From Pseudeuparius sepicola (taxonomy: Eukaryota; Arthropoda; Insecta; Coleoptera; Anthribidae), in NCBI GenBank assembly GCA_963920635.1, contig OY987302.1:44271500-44335499 (forward strand): DNA of 64,000 nt, written 5' to 3'. Below the pieces are notes generated by a model. That model had not been told where the DNA came from, did not search any database, and was given only the letters and a program-made list of their open reading frames with translations. This document shows positions 34,606-47,728 of this stretch, in pieces. A program made the position numbers and the translations under genes. The first letter of the stretch is position 1. Each line of letters starts with the position of its first letter.

Positions 34606-35345
34606 CAAAGCTGGACTAACACTATATATTAATATAGTGTCGGTCCACGACTCAGAGAAATAACCAAGGATAGAGGGAGTAAGAACAAAAAGTAAACAAA
34701 GCCAACATCTTTTTGAGTGATGCCGCGTACTCCATTGTTTACAGCATTTCATTTCAAAATAGAAGGGTTTAATAATGAGATTCAATGAAGGCACACCTAC
34801 CATAACGCTAAATTAACAAATATAGTTATTAATTTCTTGTTTGTAACAATTTTAAACTAAAACTACATTGCAGTGTAATTATAGTATCTAATTATCACTT
34901 TAATAAAATCGTCACAGATACCTCAAACCGCCCGACATGGCAACGCTGCTTTTGCTGCCGCGGGCTCCGCGTCCGTAAACTCAGCGATATTTGTTTTTTG
35001 TATGCCCAGCATGTCAAGTTTTCCGATTGTTTACGAATGGACTTTTCCCGTTTTTAATTGTTTTTCTGTTAATTTAAAGGCTATTTATTAGTATTTAGGA
35101 TATAGTGACTGATTTTGTATACAATGGGACGCAGAAAGTGTGTGGTATGTGGCTAAATTGATATTTCTCAGGACATAACCTATCTCAGGTAAACGTTGTA
35201 CACACGGGCCTAATGTTTGTTTACTTCGGTAAATTTGCATAAGATGCTGGTTGACTACAAATGTATGTATTTTGAGGCTGTTGCTCCCTCTATCCTCCCT
35301 ATAGTTATTTTTCTGAGGTCCACGACAATGCTACACATATATACT
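34606..35345. mobile_element. MITE with GTCCACGA inverted ends
   Basis: Arms at about 34637-34700 and 35279-35330 pair: GGTCCACGACTCAGAGAAATA and GATAGAGGGAG with CTCCCTCTATCCTCC and TTTTTCTGAGGTCCACGAC. Next to the left end is a small palindrome, ACACTATATATTAATATAGTGT. The interior holds GC-richer sequence (about 34920-34990) and one short ORF without a recognisable domain. Boundaries are approximate. Confidence 0.7.
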
Positions 35346-35585
35346 GTCAGAACCATTGTTCAAATTTTCGCACGTTACCCCAAATATTTTGCATAGAATT
35401 TTATATAAAGGCTAATAACTAAATTAAAATACCTATACCTCAGCTTAGTATCGAGGCTTAAGAATTTTTTGGCATTTTCCCACGATTTTTTAGAAAAGTG
35501 CACTTTGTGTAGTTTTCACATCAAAATGATATTAAGAAAACTTGTTCATAATGAAAAACTGGATAGGTGAAAAATTTCAAATTCA

Positions 35586-35675
35586 AACTCAGTCTAAGCT
35601 CCAGCCGTGTGTTAGCAGAGTGGACTTTGGGCGATTAGACTGAGTTTTTTATCGGACTTCTCTCGTGTGTTGGAC
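35586..35675. mobile_element. Hairpin MITE (CCGACACACGAGAG family), partial copy 2
   Basis: The right part matches 16767-16880: GATTAGACTGAGTTTTT followed by CGGACTTCTCTCGTGTGT. The left arm keeps AAACTCAGTCTAAG but the outer tip is degraded. Confidence 0.75.
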
Positions 35676-35679
35676 TGTA

Positions 35680-38600
35680 TACCTACCCACTAAAACCTTT
35701 CCTCGACTGAAGGATACAGCGAGTCTTCGTCCACTTGTTGGAAAAATATATAGAGGGTGGAGGGGGTGTGGGCTTTTTAAGGAAGTCTTGACCCTAAAGT
35801 AGGGTTACTTGGCGGAGGCATTTTGTTCTCGGCTGTCCAGGAAGTGCCCCGTTCCTGTCTCCTGGACTCTAAGCAAGGGATAAGGGCGGGCAAGGGGCAA
35901 GGGGTAACGGCGATCGGACTGCCTGGGCCGTATTCGGCAATTAAAACCTTCTATAATTGTTGTAATGTGTTTCTATTCGATATTTGAAAATTCCTTAATT
36001 TCTGCGGATTATTCTTCTTTTTTAGCATATGCTACACATACTATATAGTACGTGAAACTCTCTACAGCCTATATTTTAGAATGCCCACTTTATCCATAGC
36101 CTACTATAGGTACTACTAAAAATAATTTTCTAAAAATGACGAAACTGTACTTATTAGGCATTTTAAAAAAGCGTATCTACTTGAAAACCCTAATTATAAA
36201 GTGTTGTCAGGGATATAACTTACACATGATATTTATAGATTAGGGACAAAAGTCGCAAAATGCCATATTTTCGGAACGTCTCGTGTATAAGAAGGGAATA
36301 TTTTGATGATATTTTTTACCAATTAAATAAGCGTTTAACGCCAGTTTCGTTTGTCTATTTATTACCGTATTTTGAACTTGGACCTACCGCGCAATTCTAA
36401 TCAGATTTTCTAAATAAAATTATTCTGTATATCTTTGAATATAAAGTTTACTATTGTGGAGTTTTTTATCGAGTCCAAAAATACCTTGCAATTATGGTGT
36501 GAATGGACTAGTTTTATCAACTTCTCAGTTTCTAAGGAAGTCAGGATTTCCAGGATATTAATGTACAACTCAATATAAGGACGCGCTGTATGCTGTTTAA
36601 AACTTTTTCCTTCGAATTACTTTTTCTCTCGTTGGTTTAGAAATCAGAGCACCCTGTATGTATGTATGAAGTAAAATTACCAAGATAAATTATGTATAAA
36701 AACAGTAACCTAAAAGTTAGAACTATTGAAAAAGGAGATTGAAACAATGTATTAAGTAATAAATAATGCGATGGATGACAAAAATACTCAGTCAATTTCA
36801 GTCAAAGCTGCTATAAGAAAATTTAGAGAGAACATCTATAGAAATAAATGCTTTAGCATTAAACAAATTAATACCTATACTAACAATGAGAAGGTTAATT
36901 ACATTGACTCTCTCTTATTATGTTATAGTTAATATGATTCCGTAATTGGTATAATATAAACAGACGCTGGAGTTTAAGTATCTACATTTGTAATTTGATT
37001 GACTACAATGGCTTGTAAAATTAGTTATTTATTGACATCCAAACAATTATCTAACCAATTAAAATACAATAGCATGTAAGACATCCTAATTTCTCCGTAT
37101 ATGGTCACTAGTAGTACCTACACTACCAACATAGTAGTTTTAGTAGCATAGTAAAAGTGTGTAAAAAGGCAGCAGGTACTCACAGTCTAATCATATGCAA
37201 ATATTCTGTGTAACAGTGGAAATTACTATTACCGTTGACATTTCAGTTAAATGCGAGATAATCTTATATAATTCCATAGAGTTATCCAGTTGACTTATGT
37301 CCATAATATTTAAATGCAGAAATTCGAACCGAGTTGTTCAATCGTACCAAGTTAACGTTACATGCAAATGCAAAGTAGCGGTGAAGTTATGTAACACAAA
37401 ATATTGTTTCGAGTAAAACTAACAGATCTTGTTCTTGACCTTCACAGTTATGCAGCCAATAAAAAGCGGAATAATTTTATAAAGTAATAATACACGTGAT
37501 ATATCTGCCAAGCCTTTGATTTAACAGTTAAGAGAACTTGGCATTTTAATTAATATAGAATTAGATCATTATTATTGGTGGTAGGTACGTAGATATTATT
37601 TAATCATTAGTCATTTCTCGAATTGCTTCGAATATATTTTGACCTTGATCTATTTAGTAGAATTTGCCTGTAAAACTTAAAAAAGATGCAACTTTATTCT
37701 ACTTTCCCGACGAGTTGATTGCCTTAAGACGTTAGGTAATAAGAAATTATGGTCTTATATCAACATCAAATTCTGGGAAGTTAATGACCTCATCTTTTAA
37801 GATACGGGCAAGTGTGGAAAATTATTTTCACTACTATTGTTATTATTTTCAGTTTTTAATAAGAATACTTGCTTTTCTAGACGTATAGCCTATGTGATTC
37901 ATAGACCTGTAGAGAAGTATCATGTATAACCGTAGATTGTCCTGTCCACACAATCAATCAACTAAAGCGATACGGGATCTTAATCGATATTCTAGAGCAC
38001 TAGCACTTTAGTATCTCATGTTCGAATTTTTCGGAGCAAGGCCGCGACAGATATGTAGATACTAAAATTATTCTGTAACTCACAGCTCATATGTAAATTC
38101 GACCGGTAATCAAATGTCACCTGCTATTAGTATTCCGCCTCATTGTTTTACTTAATATGCCAAGACAAATATTTGCAATTTAATATGTGCAAAAATTCCA
38201 TCCATACAATCTTAACGAAATAAATCTTATTGGACCTGGAGATATTTCTTCGTGAATAGAATAGAGGCCTATATCGTTTATTTAACGGAAGTAGGAATAT
38301 ATTAACTAACATAATAAAGATAAACATAATAATTAAAAAAAAATACTTTCTTTGTCAATAGTGTTACGAAAAATACTCCTAAATATACAAATAAAAGAAT
38401 AGACTGTTAGGCGATGATGAGAGGTTTTGTATATTTGAGAACTGCAGTGTAACCTTTATAATTTAGACAAAAAAAAAGAGGGAAACGGTTTTTATTTTGA
38501 TATACATCATGCTAGTTTATATATCTCCATCTCTGTAGGAATGATAACATTTTCAACGAAATGTTTACCATTAATTAAATTCCGCCCTGTCATTACCTAA

Positions 38601-41600
38601 GCGTTGCACTACAACGGTGTTTTTTCATCGGAGACCTGATTTCGGCATTTGACAATAGTCGTGTTGCCACGCCCGAAAAATATGGTGCAAAATTTAAATT
38701 TTAGAATACCCCACGATTTCGAAATGGGCGTTTGATTATAAGCCTGTGTGCAGGTCGGTAATTTTACACGGTACGCTACCAACCAAAAATCGCCTTTAGA
38801 AAGTTACCCTGTCACCACTTTTTCTAACTTTAACAAACGCTCCTTGCAATACGAAAATAGCAAACAAGAGAAATCTTGGAAAATAGATAATGTAAGACAA
38901 AAAGTCATATGGATTGCTCTCAAGTTGCTGCCAGATTATACCGCACTTTATTATTTTACCTGAATAATAACTACAACATTTCTCTTTTTAATATATGACA
39001 AACATTAAGTACTTTACGTTTTCTGGTTTGATAAATTTAGCTATTTCATTATAGTGCCGGCAAAATAAGGAATATTGAGTTTACTTACTCAGTTCCAGTT
39101 ACCCATTTAGACGCCTTTACTCATGTGTCAACGTTCTAAAAGAATTTTTATTATTACCTTATGTTATTTTAAGACATCTCATTGAAATTTTGCATATATG
39201 GATTTATTTTTATATAAAAACATATGGAACAAAAAGTGAGGCTCTTGACTTCTACAATTTTCATATAATATCTTATTTATGGGCGATATTGCAACTTAGG
39301 TGGTTATGTGTTGGCTCTTTTTGATACATGAAACATTTGTAAACACATTTTCACATTCACATATTTTAAACCAAGGCATTTATAATTAAAATGAAAAAGT
39401 GGATAAAAAATGTTCAATTTTAGTTTAGCATGAACGGCTAATTTTTAATTTTCTGAATAAAACTATATCTCAAACAGAAAAATGGCTGTTTTGCAAAGAA
39501 AATAAATTAATCGCTCCACCAAGATAAGATTTTTTTAACTGAAAATATGCTGTAAAATTAGACACACACTGTAATTATTTCTGCATCAAAATGAGGGTTT
39601 TTACTGAAACTGAGTTTGCCCCATTTTTTTATTTAAAAAAATAATATTTATTGAGCATTTTGAATATTTGTGAAAAATATTATTAATGTTCTAGATGTAC
39701 AAATGGTAGGTACAAATATTTTTCTGACATAAACTGGGTACGCACTTACTGGAACTCGAATTATTGTTTCTAAAACGGTCCATTTTCTTATTGTGATAAT
39801 GATCAGTCATATTCCAAATGCAGGCAATAGAAAGGTGTAAAGAATTTTAAGTATACAATATACAAGCTCACTCAGCATGCAATCATGCAAATCGTTCACC
39901 TACCAAAATAAATTATTTATATAAGCGTGCCCCTGAACTTGATATTGAAGGATGAAAGCGGAATATGTAATAGAGAAAAACAATTTAGTATTAAGTATGC
40001 GCATATTATAACTTTACAGTTCATTAGCTACTAACATAAAAACACAAAATATCCGTGTTCTAGCAATACGTTTAATGCCTTTCAAAGTTACAGTCAACAT
40101 TTCTTGCCAATGTCCATAAAATAAGCAAAAGCTGGCGAATTTATTCACATTAGCACTATTTGAAAACAAAGGAACATGGTATTTGTTAGGTATCACTAAC
40201 ATATACATCAACATTATTCAATATATTATATCCTGTAAAGCCCACTTTTTTATATCAAACCGATAAGCTAGATAATATGTTTTTATATAGATACCAAGGA
40301 GTTTTAGCTCTAATAAAAGTACCAGGTACGTTTTATAAACAAGGTATCAGCAGAGATTTCGACTATTATCAGGTTTTGTGCCCACTGTATAAAAGTCTAT
40401 ACAAACTATGACAGAGTCCCATATAGGCCGTTAAACAATATTTTGTTCTATAATTGGGAACGTTCATTATCATCTCGCATTGTTTATTTTCTTGGCTAAA
40501 GATTTGAGCCTCATATGGATACAGCGGAGGGTTCAGACCCCATCTCATCACACTACCCTATTTCCGCTTTATAATTTGCGATTATAGCATGCATACACAG
40601 GGATTTGCAAATTTGTGCTTCTTGTATCAGAATAGGTATATATCTAACCTAAATCTAATGTTATTTATTAAAGTGAAGAGTAAAAAAAATAAAAAGAATA
40701 AAGTCAGCCATAAACATAGGTATATATAAAAATAAATGGGTACTATCTTGAAGTTTGCAAACATATATGTAAACATGCAAATATGGCCAAGATTACTGCT
40801 GTGTTTTACTGCATGTCGAAACAGTAAAATCATCGACGGGTGCTTAATTAAATGCAACGAATTCGATAATTAAGTTGGACTCGTGCCGACAAAAGTGAAA
40901 AGAAAACCTGCTAATTTACAAAATAACCAGTTATCTTATAAAGCTTATGTGTGACTCATTCATTCTAGCTAAAATATCCCACAGAAAGAATATAGTGTTC
41001 CCTTGCGAAAACTATATAGATATTTTATTAGAGTAGATTAGAGTAGATATAATAATAATAGTAAATATATGGTAATAACAGGAAAACTTTATTTAACTAG
41101 GCCCCCCAGTCGGCAAGGGACCAAAAGTATCTACTTACCTATTTTATACATTTTCGTAATAACAGCTAAGATTCTTGTTAGCATCTGTTCAGAATAATAA
41201 TGTGTAGAACACGTAGAACAGGATGACTTCCTTTAAAAATGCCCGTGTGCAATTGGTTCACAATAAAAATAGCTAGAAAATCTCTCCAGCCTGATAGAAA
41301 AGTGAAAAACTGGAGTTTTTACGCAAAAATTAAGAATTATTTCTAAGTTGCTGTGAATGTGAAAATTTAAATAACTAAACCACCCGCCGGAACTTTCTGT
41401 TTCAGTTGATTTCAGATCTAAGTGGCCCATAAATTTGAAATGCAATACAATACAATGCAAGCTTCGCATACCTACTAATATCGAGGTTGTGCACGAATAT
41501 AGCGTAATATATTATGAATCGATAATCCCTTTTTTTGAAAATTCGATTTCATTTATTTTTGCTACTTTGTTGACGTATGATGTACTAGTGCATAGTTCTT

Positions 41601-41710
41601 TACGTTTATATTTATAAATAATTAAGATTTTCAGTTCATTATCAATACAGCAATTTCCCAAGTTTGTTACTTGCATAATTGTTTGTATCAAAAATCAAGG
41701 TATACCTACC
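35680..41710. other. 6-kb intergenic stretch, nothing recognised
   Basis: Mostly AT-rich, with a GC-richer patch at 35740-35930 that includes GGGCAAGGGGCAAGGGG. AGCACCCTGTATGTATG near 36648 resembles the right tip of a TA-MITE whose left end I could not find. Short ORFs (38748-38963, 40014-40214, 40627-40857, 41233-41469) show no recognisable domains. No RNA gene seen. Exons of a large host gene cannot be excluded by eye. Confidence 0.4.
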
Positions 41711-42321
41711 TATACAGGATTTTCCAACGAAGACTTGACCCCCCCCCAAAATTATAAAACCGAAAAATATTTGAAAATTCGCAGAGACCCGTCGATTTTT
41801 GTTTTTTGTGGGAGCTTTCTTGACTGTCAAGACAACTCGATATGTTCATCACTAGCAACCCCAACTTTAAAATTTCAAATAGAACTACCCACCTTGTGGC
41901 CCTTTTTATTGCGAATACAGTGCTGTATCGTTTTTAGAAACCTATTGAGATTTGACAGAATTATTGGCTAAAAACGGAAAGTTGACAATCCACTGTACGC
42001 GTAGAAATTTCTACACGAATGCCCCTCACTAATAAGTTTTTTTATCTACTACACACGACCAAATTACCTAGTTTTTATTGACGTGTCATTAATTTACAAA
42101 AAAGTCACAAATGAAAAAGCTGAAGCAAAACAAAAAAAGTTCATACGAATTCAAACCTTTATATTATCTTTTTAAAATAACAAAAAGTCACTGTCACAAA
42201 AAAGTCAACGTTTTTTTTGCTTGTATCTACGAAATCGTTAGTTTCAGCCTGCTGTTGAAAGTGTAAACGTGTTTTTGAAATTGTTTATTCTATCGCGAAA
42301 AGGTTAGAAATTGTTGCAATT

Positions 42322-43725
42322 CCTTCCCTTTCCTTTTTTAGCGTGAAGTTGAATAAGGGCGACATTGTTATGTCTTGTTCCCTCTAATAACAATATTCTT
42401 TAAAATAGGGTTTTTAGGAGCTGAGCAATAGTCTTGAGTGAGGTGCGCGACCTCTAAGTGAAGTTTCTAGCATTTGCCAATTTGAACTAAAAATATCTTA
42501 GACTAAATTAAATAATGATGATAATGATGATAAGTTGTAGATAAAATTCGATGAAATATACAATGTGATTGATTTTATTAAAATGACTGAAAGTATGGTT
42601 AGTCGTCTTGGAGTATATAGCGTGGGCGACGATGTGGTAGCCTCCTATTTAGGGCGTAAATGCAAGTGTCTGTAAGGAGCTGATTCGGATGTTTAGAGAT
42701 TGTAATGTCGTACACTTTTTGGGTATGTGTTCTAATAAAGTCTTTGATTAGAGGTACATTCATATCGCGGTGTATGGTGGAGTTCGAGACGCACCACTCA
42801 GCGCCGCTAACGAGTCTAACATAATGGGCCTTATTACCTGCTTATATAACAGTAATTTTCTAATGGAATTTAACTTGGGGTCGCGGGCTAAAAGGGAGAA
42901 AAGTGCCGCTATTGCCGACTTAGCCTTTTTAACACGGTTATTGATATGAGGGGCCCAGGTAGGTTTAACATCGATGATAACACCGAGGTATGTAACTTCC
43001 CTGGACCACTCTATAGCGTTGCCGTCGACAACAATGTTGTCGATGATCGGGAGCGTTCTTTTTTTAGAAATTAAAATGGCTTGAGTCTTGTTGGCATTTA
43101 TCTTGATTTTCCACTTCAAGAAGTATTCTAGCAGTGAATTTATGGCATTTTGCAGATATACCTTTATAAAACGAAGTGATTTTCCAGTAGCTAGAATTGC
43201 GGTGTCGTCCGTGTATAGAAATAGGTGCGTATTCAGGAGGGGTGCCAAGTCGCTAATATATAAAGTATAAAATCGGACCAAGCACCGAGCCCTGCGGGAC
43301 ACCCGCCTCGATGCTTCTCGTAGTCGAATATTTTCCGTCAATTCTGACACAAAATTTTCTCTCAAAGAGAAAACTTTTGATAAGGCATACCATAGGAACT
43401 GTTATACCGCCCCTTAGCATTTTGTATAACAGTCCCTACACCTTATCAAAAGCTTTTGCGATGTCTAACAACAGTATTCCTGCGTTTTTCCTCTTTTGTA
43501 TATTTGCCGCTACAATTTCAACTAGTCGACATACTTGCAATTCCGTGCTATGAAGCGCGAGGAATCCAAATTGTAGTAGACTTTGTTCCTTAGTTTCTGT
43601 AAGAAGAAGTCTAGATAGTATGATTCTTTCGACAATTTTAGATATGGATGACAAAAGACTGATAAGTCTGAAATCGCTTTAGAAAAATCGAACCACTTTT
43701 TTTGGGAATTGTAATAATCTGTGAT
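42322..43725 (-). pseudogene. Jockey-like LINE reverse-transcriptase fragment
   Basis: A 5'-truncated non-LTR retrotransposon in three or more frames. Segment one: SSISKIVERIILSRL, then QFGFLALHSTELQVCRLV, LLLDIAKAFDKV (catalytic Asp), ending near 43436. A second frame carries AGVPQGSVLGPIL (about 43250-43300). The third, 42760 to about 43275, has FLYTDDTAILATG (YADD variant YTDD), KWKIKINANKTQAILIS, VTYLGVIIDVKPTWAPHINN and YKQVIRPIML. Downstream, 42322-42750 is non-coding and presumably the 3' UTR. It sits between the arms of the surrounding foldback element. It cannot be functional. Confidence 0.87.
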
Positions 43726-43726
43726 T

Positions 43727-43806
43727 CGTGCTGTAGCTTCAGCGCAATCACGATTTTGATAACAAATTGCAACAATTTCTACCCTTTCCGCGATAGAATA
43801 AACCAT
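43727..43806 (-). pseudogene. N-terminal stub of a mariner/Tc-type transposase
   Basis: From the ATG at 43804-43806 the frame reads MVYSIAERVEIVAICYQN then RDCAEATARI, resembling the start of transposases with an N-terminal helix-turn-helix. It then passes into the LINE sequence. The other arm has an equivalent stretch at about 42270-42321 with the start codon changed (ATTGTTTATTCTATCGCG). Only about the first 28 codons survive. Confidence 0.7.
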
Positions 43807-44409
43807 TTCGAAAATACGTTTCTACTTTCAATAGCAGGCTGAAACTAACGATTTCGTGGTTACAAGCAAAAAAACGGAAACTTTTTTTCGTGACAGTGAC
43901 TTTTTGTTACATATTGTAAAAAGATATAAGGTTTGAATTCGTATGAACTTTTTTGTTTTGCTTCATCAGCTGTTTCATTTGTGACTTTTTTGTAAACTGA
44001 TCGACACGTCAATAAAAACTAGGTAGGTAATTTGGTCGTGTGTAGTAGATAAAAAAAACTTATTAGTGGCGGGCATTTGTGTAAAAATTACTACGCGTAC
44101 AGTGGATTGTCAACTTTCCGTTTTTAGCCAATAATTCTGTCAAATCTCAACAGAATTCTAAAAACGATACATCACTGTATTCGCAATAAAAAGGGCTTTA
44201 AAATGATGAGCCACAAGGGGGGTAGTTCCAGTTAAAATTTTAAAGTTGGAGTTGCTAGGGATTAGGGGGATGAACATATCGAGTTGGCTTGACTGTCAAA
44301 AAAGCTCCCCCAAAAACAAAAATCGACGGGTCTCGGCGAATTTTCAAATAAATATTTTTCGGTTTTCTAATTTGGGGGGGGGTTAAGTTTTCGCTGGGAA
44401 AAAAAACCA

Positions 44410-45750
44410 ATGCTAACAAAGTGAGGCGCACGGACGAAAACCGAGCGACCGGCTGGAGTGGGGATTACAGAGGGACGCGCGTGGCGGAGATCGAATAATA
44501 GGACGCTGATTTCGAATCTGTTTGCAGCCATCGAATTGACAACTTATATACATATAATCTTAAATTTGAATTTTAAGTAAGCGATCATATATAGAGGACA
44601 GGTTTCGTATATTTTTCTAGGCAATTGGCCCTTTTTACACTGACAGGAACAGTAATTTGAACATAACGTGCCACTATATCGAGTAAGAAAAGAATGGTCA
44701 GAGTACCTACCTACACACTATGTACCTATATATTTGCGTCTTCTCTGTAAGTAAGTTATACTAAGGCGAGGCTGACAAATAATAGATATATTTTACAGTG
44801 CCGACTCCTAGAAAATGTGGGTGTCGCAATAAAAAAAAATTGTGAAAAGGTAAACCGACGACTTGCAATGGACAGCTCATAATAATATAAGATGTCTGAC
44901 AGCCCAGTTTATTGCACGGAGGCGTCGACATGTGGAAAGAGAAAACAGGGAGTGAATTTTCGGCGACATAATGTACAGCTTGTGGGAAATAACGGACGCT
45001 TGTAACTTAATAAGGTGCGGACATAGCTTCTATAGAAAAGGAGAAGAAAGTGTTTGTACAACCGACCGCGGTATCGGCAAAACAATCGTGTTCTCTTTTG
45101 AGTTGGCGCGCCGCCGCACCGCCGCACGTAGTTATAATATGTGTTACAACCTCAGTTACTACGTTTCTACCAAGTGAGATCAGAAAAACTATATATTCCA
45201 AGGGAGAAATTGACTTAGACAGGTGTCTCCTTTATTCTGTATGTTATTGGCGTCATATAGAGCCTCAAACAAATAATCTTATCATGCTTAACTGTAGAGA
45301 CTCCAGTAGCAGCATAGGCGACGAACCCCATAGAAAGCCAAGCAGTTAAAAAATTATTTCCTATTCAATATTATATTTCAGATGGCGTTATGATGCCAAT
45401 ATTCTAACGATAATAAGGCATGAACCATATTCATATTAATTTATTCTAAAACTCTAAATAATAGCTTTCGTTTAAAAAACAAAATGTGCAGTGAGCAGTA
45501 TGTAAAATATGACTGAACGATCAAGAAATATGGAAAAATATACCAAAAAGTACGAAAAATAGTGAACGACTGCACAAAATTATTAGTCAAGCAGTCATGT
45601 GATTTAAAATGAAGTTAAAATTATAGGTTTTCTCAGAAAACCATAGACATAGCGTCAGCCAAAGGGCTGTTATGTACTGTTTACATTAAATGTTATTTAA
45701 TAATGTAATAATTCATTGGAATTCTTATTACATATATTATGTAGGTATAA
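44410..45750. other. Intergenic stretch with GC-richer patches, nothing recognised
   Basis: GC-richer patches at about 44410-44500 and 45050-45130 create overlapping short ORFs on both strands (60-99 codons). None shows a domain I recognise, so I do not call a gene. Confidence 0.4.
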
Positions 45751-45752
45751 TA

Positions 45753-46770
45753 TAGGGTATCTACTTTCAACCATATACAAATCTATAAAACCTTTATTTT
45801 TGGGGATAATGGCCTGAACTTTTTTCTTTGAAAGGCCTTCAAAAGCAGCTTCATTTGACTTTCCTACAATTTTCAAAGTGCAAATCCATGTTCGGCCACG
45901 ATTTTTTTATTCCTCCGATTTTCACGAAAACCATTTAGCGATTTTTTATTTATTATCCGACACCTCAACGTTAATCACGACACCACAAACTCTCACACAC
46001 CAAATTTGAGCAAAAAATATACAGAGAGTTGCATTCTGCAGGTTGTCAAAGTTGAGCAAAATGGGAATCTCCAGTGTGCCATGAAATCCCTTGAAAATAG
46101 TTTAATGATCAACAGGACCACTCAAAGTGTTAGTGTCCAAAGATCAAATACAAAATACACAGGGTGTTTTTCTCTGTGCCATCTCAACATGATGTCAAAA
46201 CCATCGAGGCATTATAAATGAACTAAGTCTAAAAAATGCAGAAGCCTGCCAGTTAGTATGTCGATATGAGCGAAGGTGGAAACACACAGAAAATTTATTA
46301 ATTTGTTGAGAAAGGTGAAATAATTTCAATTGCTTTTAATTGTTCGTTAGCATTTTGAAAAAAAAATACTTTTGTGTTTATTTATATTTTTCAATACTTC
46401 TAGAGCACCCTTAACTCGTGTAAGAATTTTTGTATTTAACCTTTGCACACCAACACTTTGTGTGATCAACAAATTTGACACTTTGAATGATAGAACTACC
46501 TATATATTTTGTTTAAATTTGATAAATTGGTGTTTCAGGGTGTCCTAATTAATTCTATAGTGCCAAATTTTAAATAAAAAAAAATGGCTAAATGGTTCTC
46601 ATGAAAATCGGGGGTACAAAAAATCGTAGCCGGCCCTGGATTTGCATTTTGAAAATGGCAGGAAGGTTAAAAGAAGCGGTTTTTGAAACAAAAATAGTCA
46701 AGGCGATTATCTCAAAAATAAATATATTATGGATTTTTATATAGATTTAAAAGTAGGCACCCATTTTCCA
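45753..46770. mobile_element. Decayed MITE with ~190-bp inverted arms
   Basis: Arms at about 45753-45945 and 46580-46770 pair imperfectly: GGTATCTACTTTCAA with TTTAAAAGTAGGCACC, ATTTTTGGGGATAATGGCC with a GGCGATTATCTCAAAAAT stretch, AGTGCAAATCCATG with CTGGATTTGCATTTTG, and CGATTTTCACGAAAACCATTTAG with its counterpart near 46600. The interior holds ATACACAGGGTGTTTTTC (near 46155), which resembles another MITE tip. Non-coding. Confidence 0.7.
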
Positions 46771-46779
46771 ATGTCAAAA

Positions 46780-47182
46780 ATATCGATAATATCGATAAGA
46801 TCGATCTTATCGATCATATCGATAAAATCGATCTTATCGATATAATTGATCTTATTGATAAAATCGATAGAATCAATTTTATTTAAGAAGCTAGACCAAA
46901 AAAGGCCGATCGGCTTGCTGCGCGCGCGGTCTAATGGGTGCAGCAATTTCCTTTATTTTTGCAAACAATTTCAAAAATAGATATAATTGGAAAGATCGAT
47001 CAAATCAAAAATATCGATAAAATCGAAAAGATCGATAAAATCGAAAAGATCGATAAAATCGAAAAGATCGATAAAATCGAAAAGATCGAAAATTCGATAA
47101 AATCGATATTTCGATTTATCGAAATTGAATATCGAGTATCGATAAAATCGATAGTATCGATACTTTCGATTTTATCGATATT
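46780..47182. repeat. ATCGAT/TATCGATA-rich tract, copy 1
   Basis: Dense runs of ATCGAT, CGATAAAATCGA and TATCGATA, including about four tandem copies of an 18-bp unit GATCGATAAAATCGAAAA (47013-47092). A non-repetitive island with CGATCGGCTTGCTGCGCGCG interrupts it near 46908. Because the units are nearly self-complementary, both strands read as open frames rich in Ile-Asp-Lys. Those frames are not genes. The copies at 50109-50843 are the mirrored central tract. Confidence 0.9.
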
Positions 47183-47728
47183 TTGTCTCAGGCCTAGCCA
47201 GTGCTGTTGTACACCAAGGGCCAAGGTAAAGTAGAGTGATGGGCACGACTGGCACGAGGATAGACACGGGTACCAGCGATATTTTAGAGGCTATCAGAGG
47301 CCCCAACGCTACGAGGCGGGGGCAACTAAGCCGCGTTTCACACACGTGCCGTACGAAACTAGGTATATACTCTTCGGCTTCTGATGTCTGGTCATGAGAT
47401 GTCTGGTCGTGAGATGAAAAGGTTGATTTGTCCCACATTTTAAACTTCGACTATTTTTTTGGCATTTCCCTTTTTGGTAGACCTCTCCACTCTTTGGTTT
47501 AATTTTTTTATATCAGGACTGAATACTGAATCACCCCTTGAATAAATAATTGATTGATTGATTGATTGATAGCTTTATTTCATGTGCAATATACAAATTT
47601 TCATATGTACAATACATAGGAAGATGAAGATACCTCCAAATAGTAAATACAATTATGATTATAATTAACATATTAAAATGTAAAAATACATGTACATAAA
47701 AAATATAAAAATTAAGTTACTAAAATGT
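46789..47728. repeat. Third, direct copy of the palindrome's central 940 bp
   Basis: Identical as far as I can see by eye to 50449-51388 (constant offset 3660), and an inverted copy of 49564-50503. It includes part of the ATCGAT tract, a moderately GC-rich stretch (47200-47400), a TTGATTGATTGATTGATTGA run and the reverse complement of a LINE 3' end (47560-47728). Its right border, TAAAATGT/TTGATTTCAAG, is exactly where the large palindrome begins. Confidence 0.93.

Larger units (their letters stand above)
41715..44406. mobile_element. Foldback mariner-like transposon with ~620-bp arms, LINE inserted
   Basis: Arms at 41715-42321 and about 43764-44406 are inverted copies. Landmarks: ACCCGTCGATTTTTG, TGACAGAATTATTGGCTAAA, CGGAAAGTTGACAATCCACT, CACACGACCAAATTACCTA and CGAAATCGTTAGTTTCAGCC. 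TA precedes the left tip CAGGATTTTCC; the right tip is eroded. Both arms run into the first codons of a transposase, so the foldback was formed from two copies of the same transposon end. A LINE fragment separates the arms. Confidence 0.87.

Noticed and set aside
43311..43553. 80-codon plus-strand ORF
   Set aside because: Antisense to the LINE reverse-transcriptase fragment at 42322-43725.
44909..45349. Overlapping 60-99-codon ORFs on both strands
   Set aside because: All arise from one locally GC-rich patch; no frame is favoured and none has a recognisable domain.
46990..47110. CRISPR-like array (18-bp repeats)
   Set aside because: Units are strictly tandem with no spacers, in a eukaryotic transposon-rich context.
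46737..47234. Paired Ile-Asp-Lys-rich ORFs on both strands (also at 50058-50606 and 50598-50894)
   Set aside because: The ATCGAT-based repeat is nearly self-complementary, so both strands are open by composition. No start context or conserved domain.
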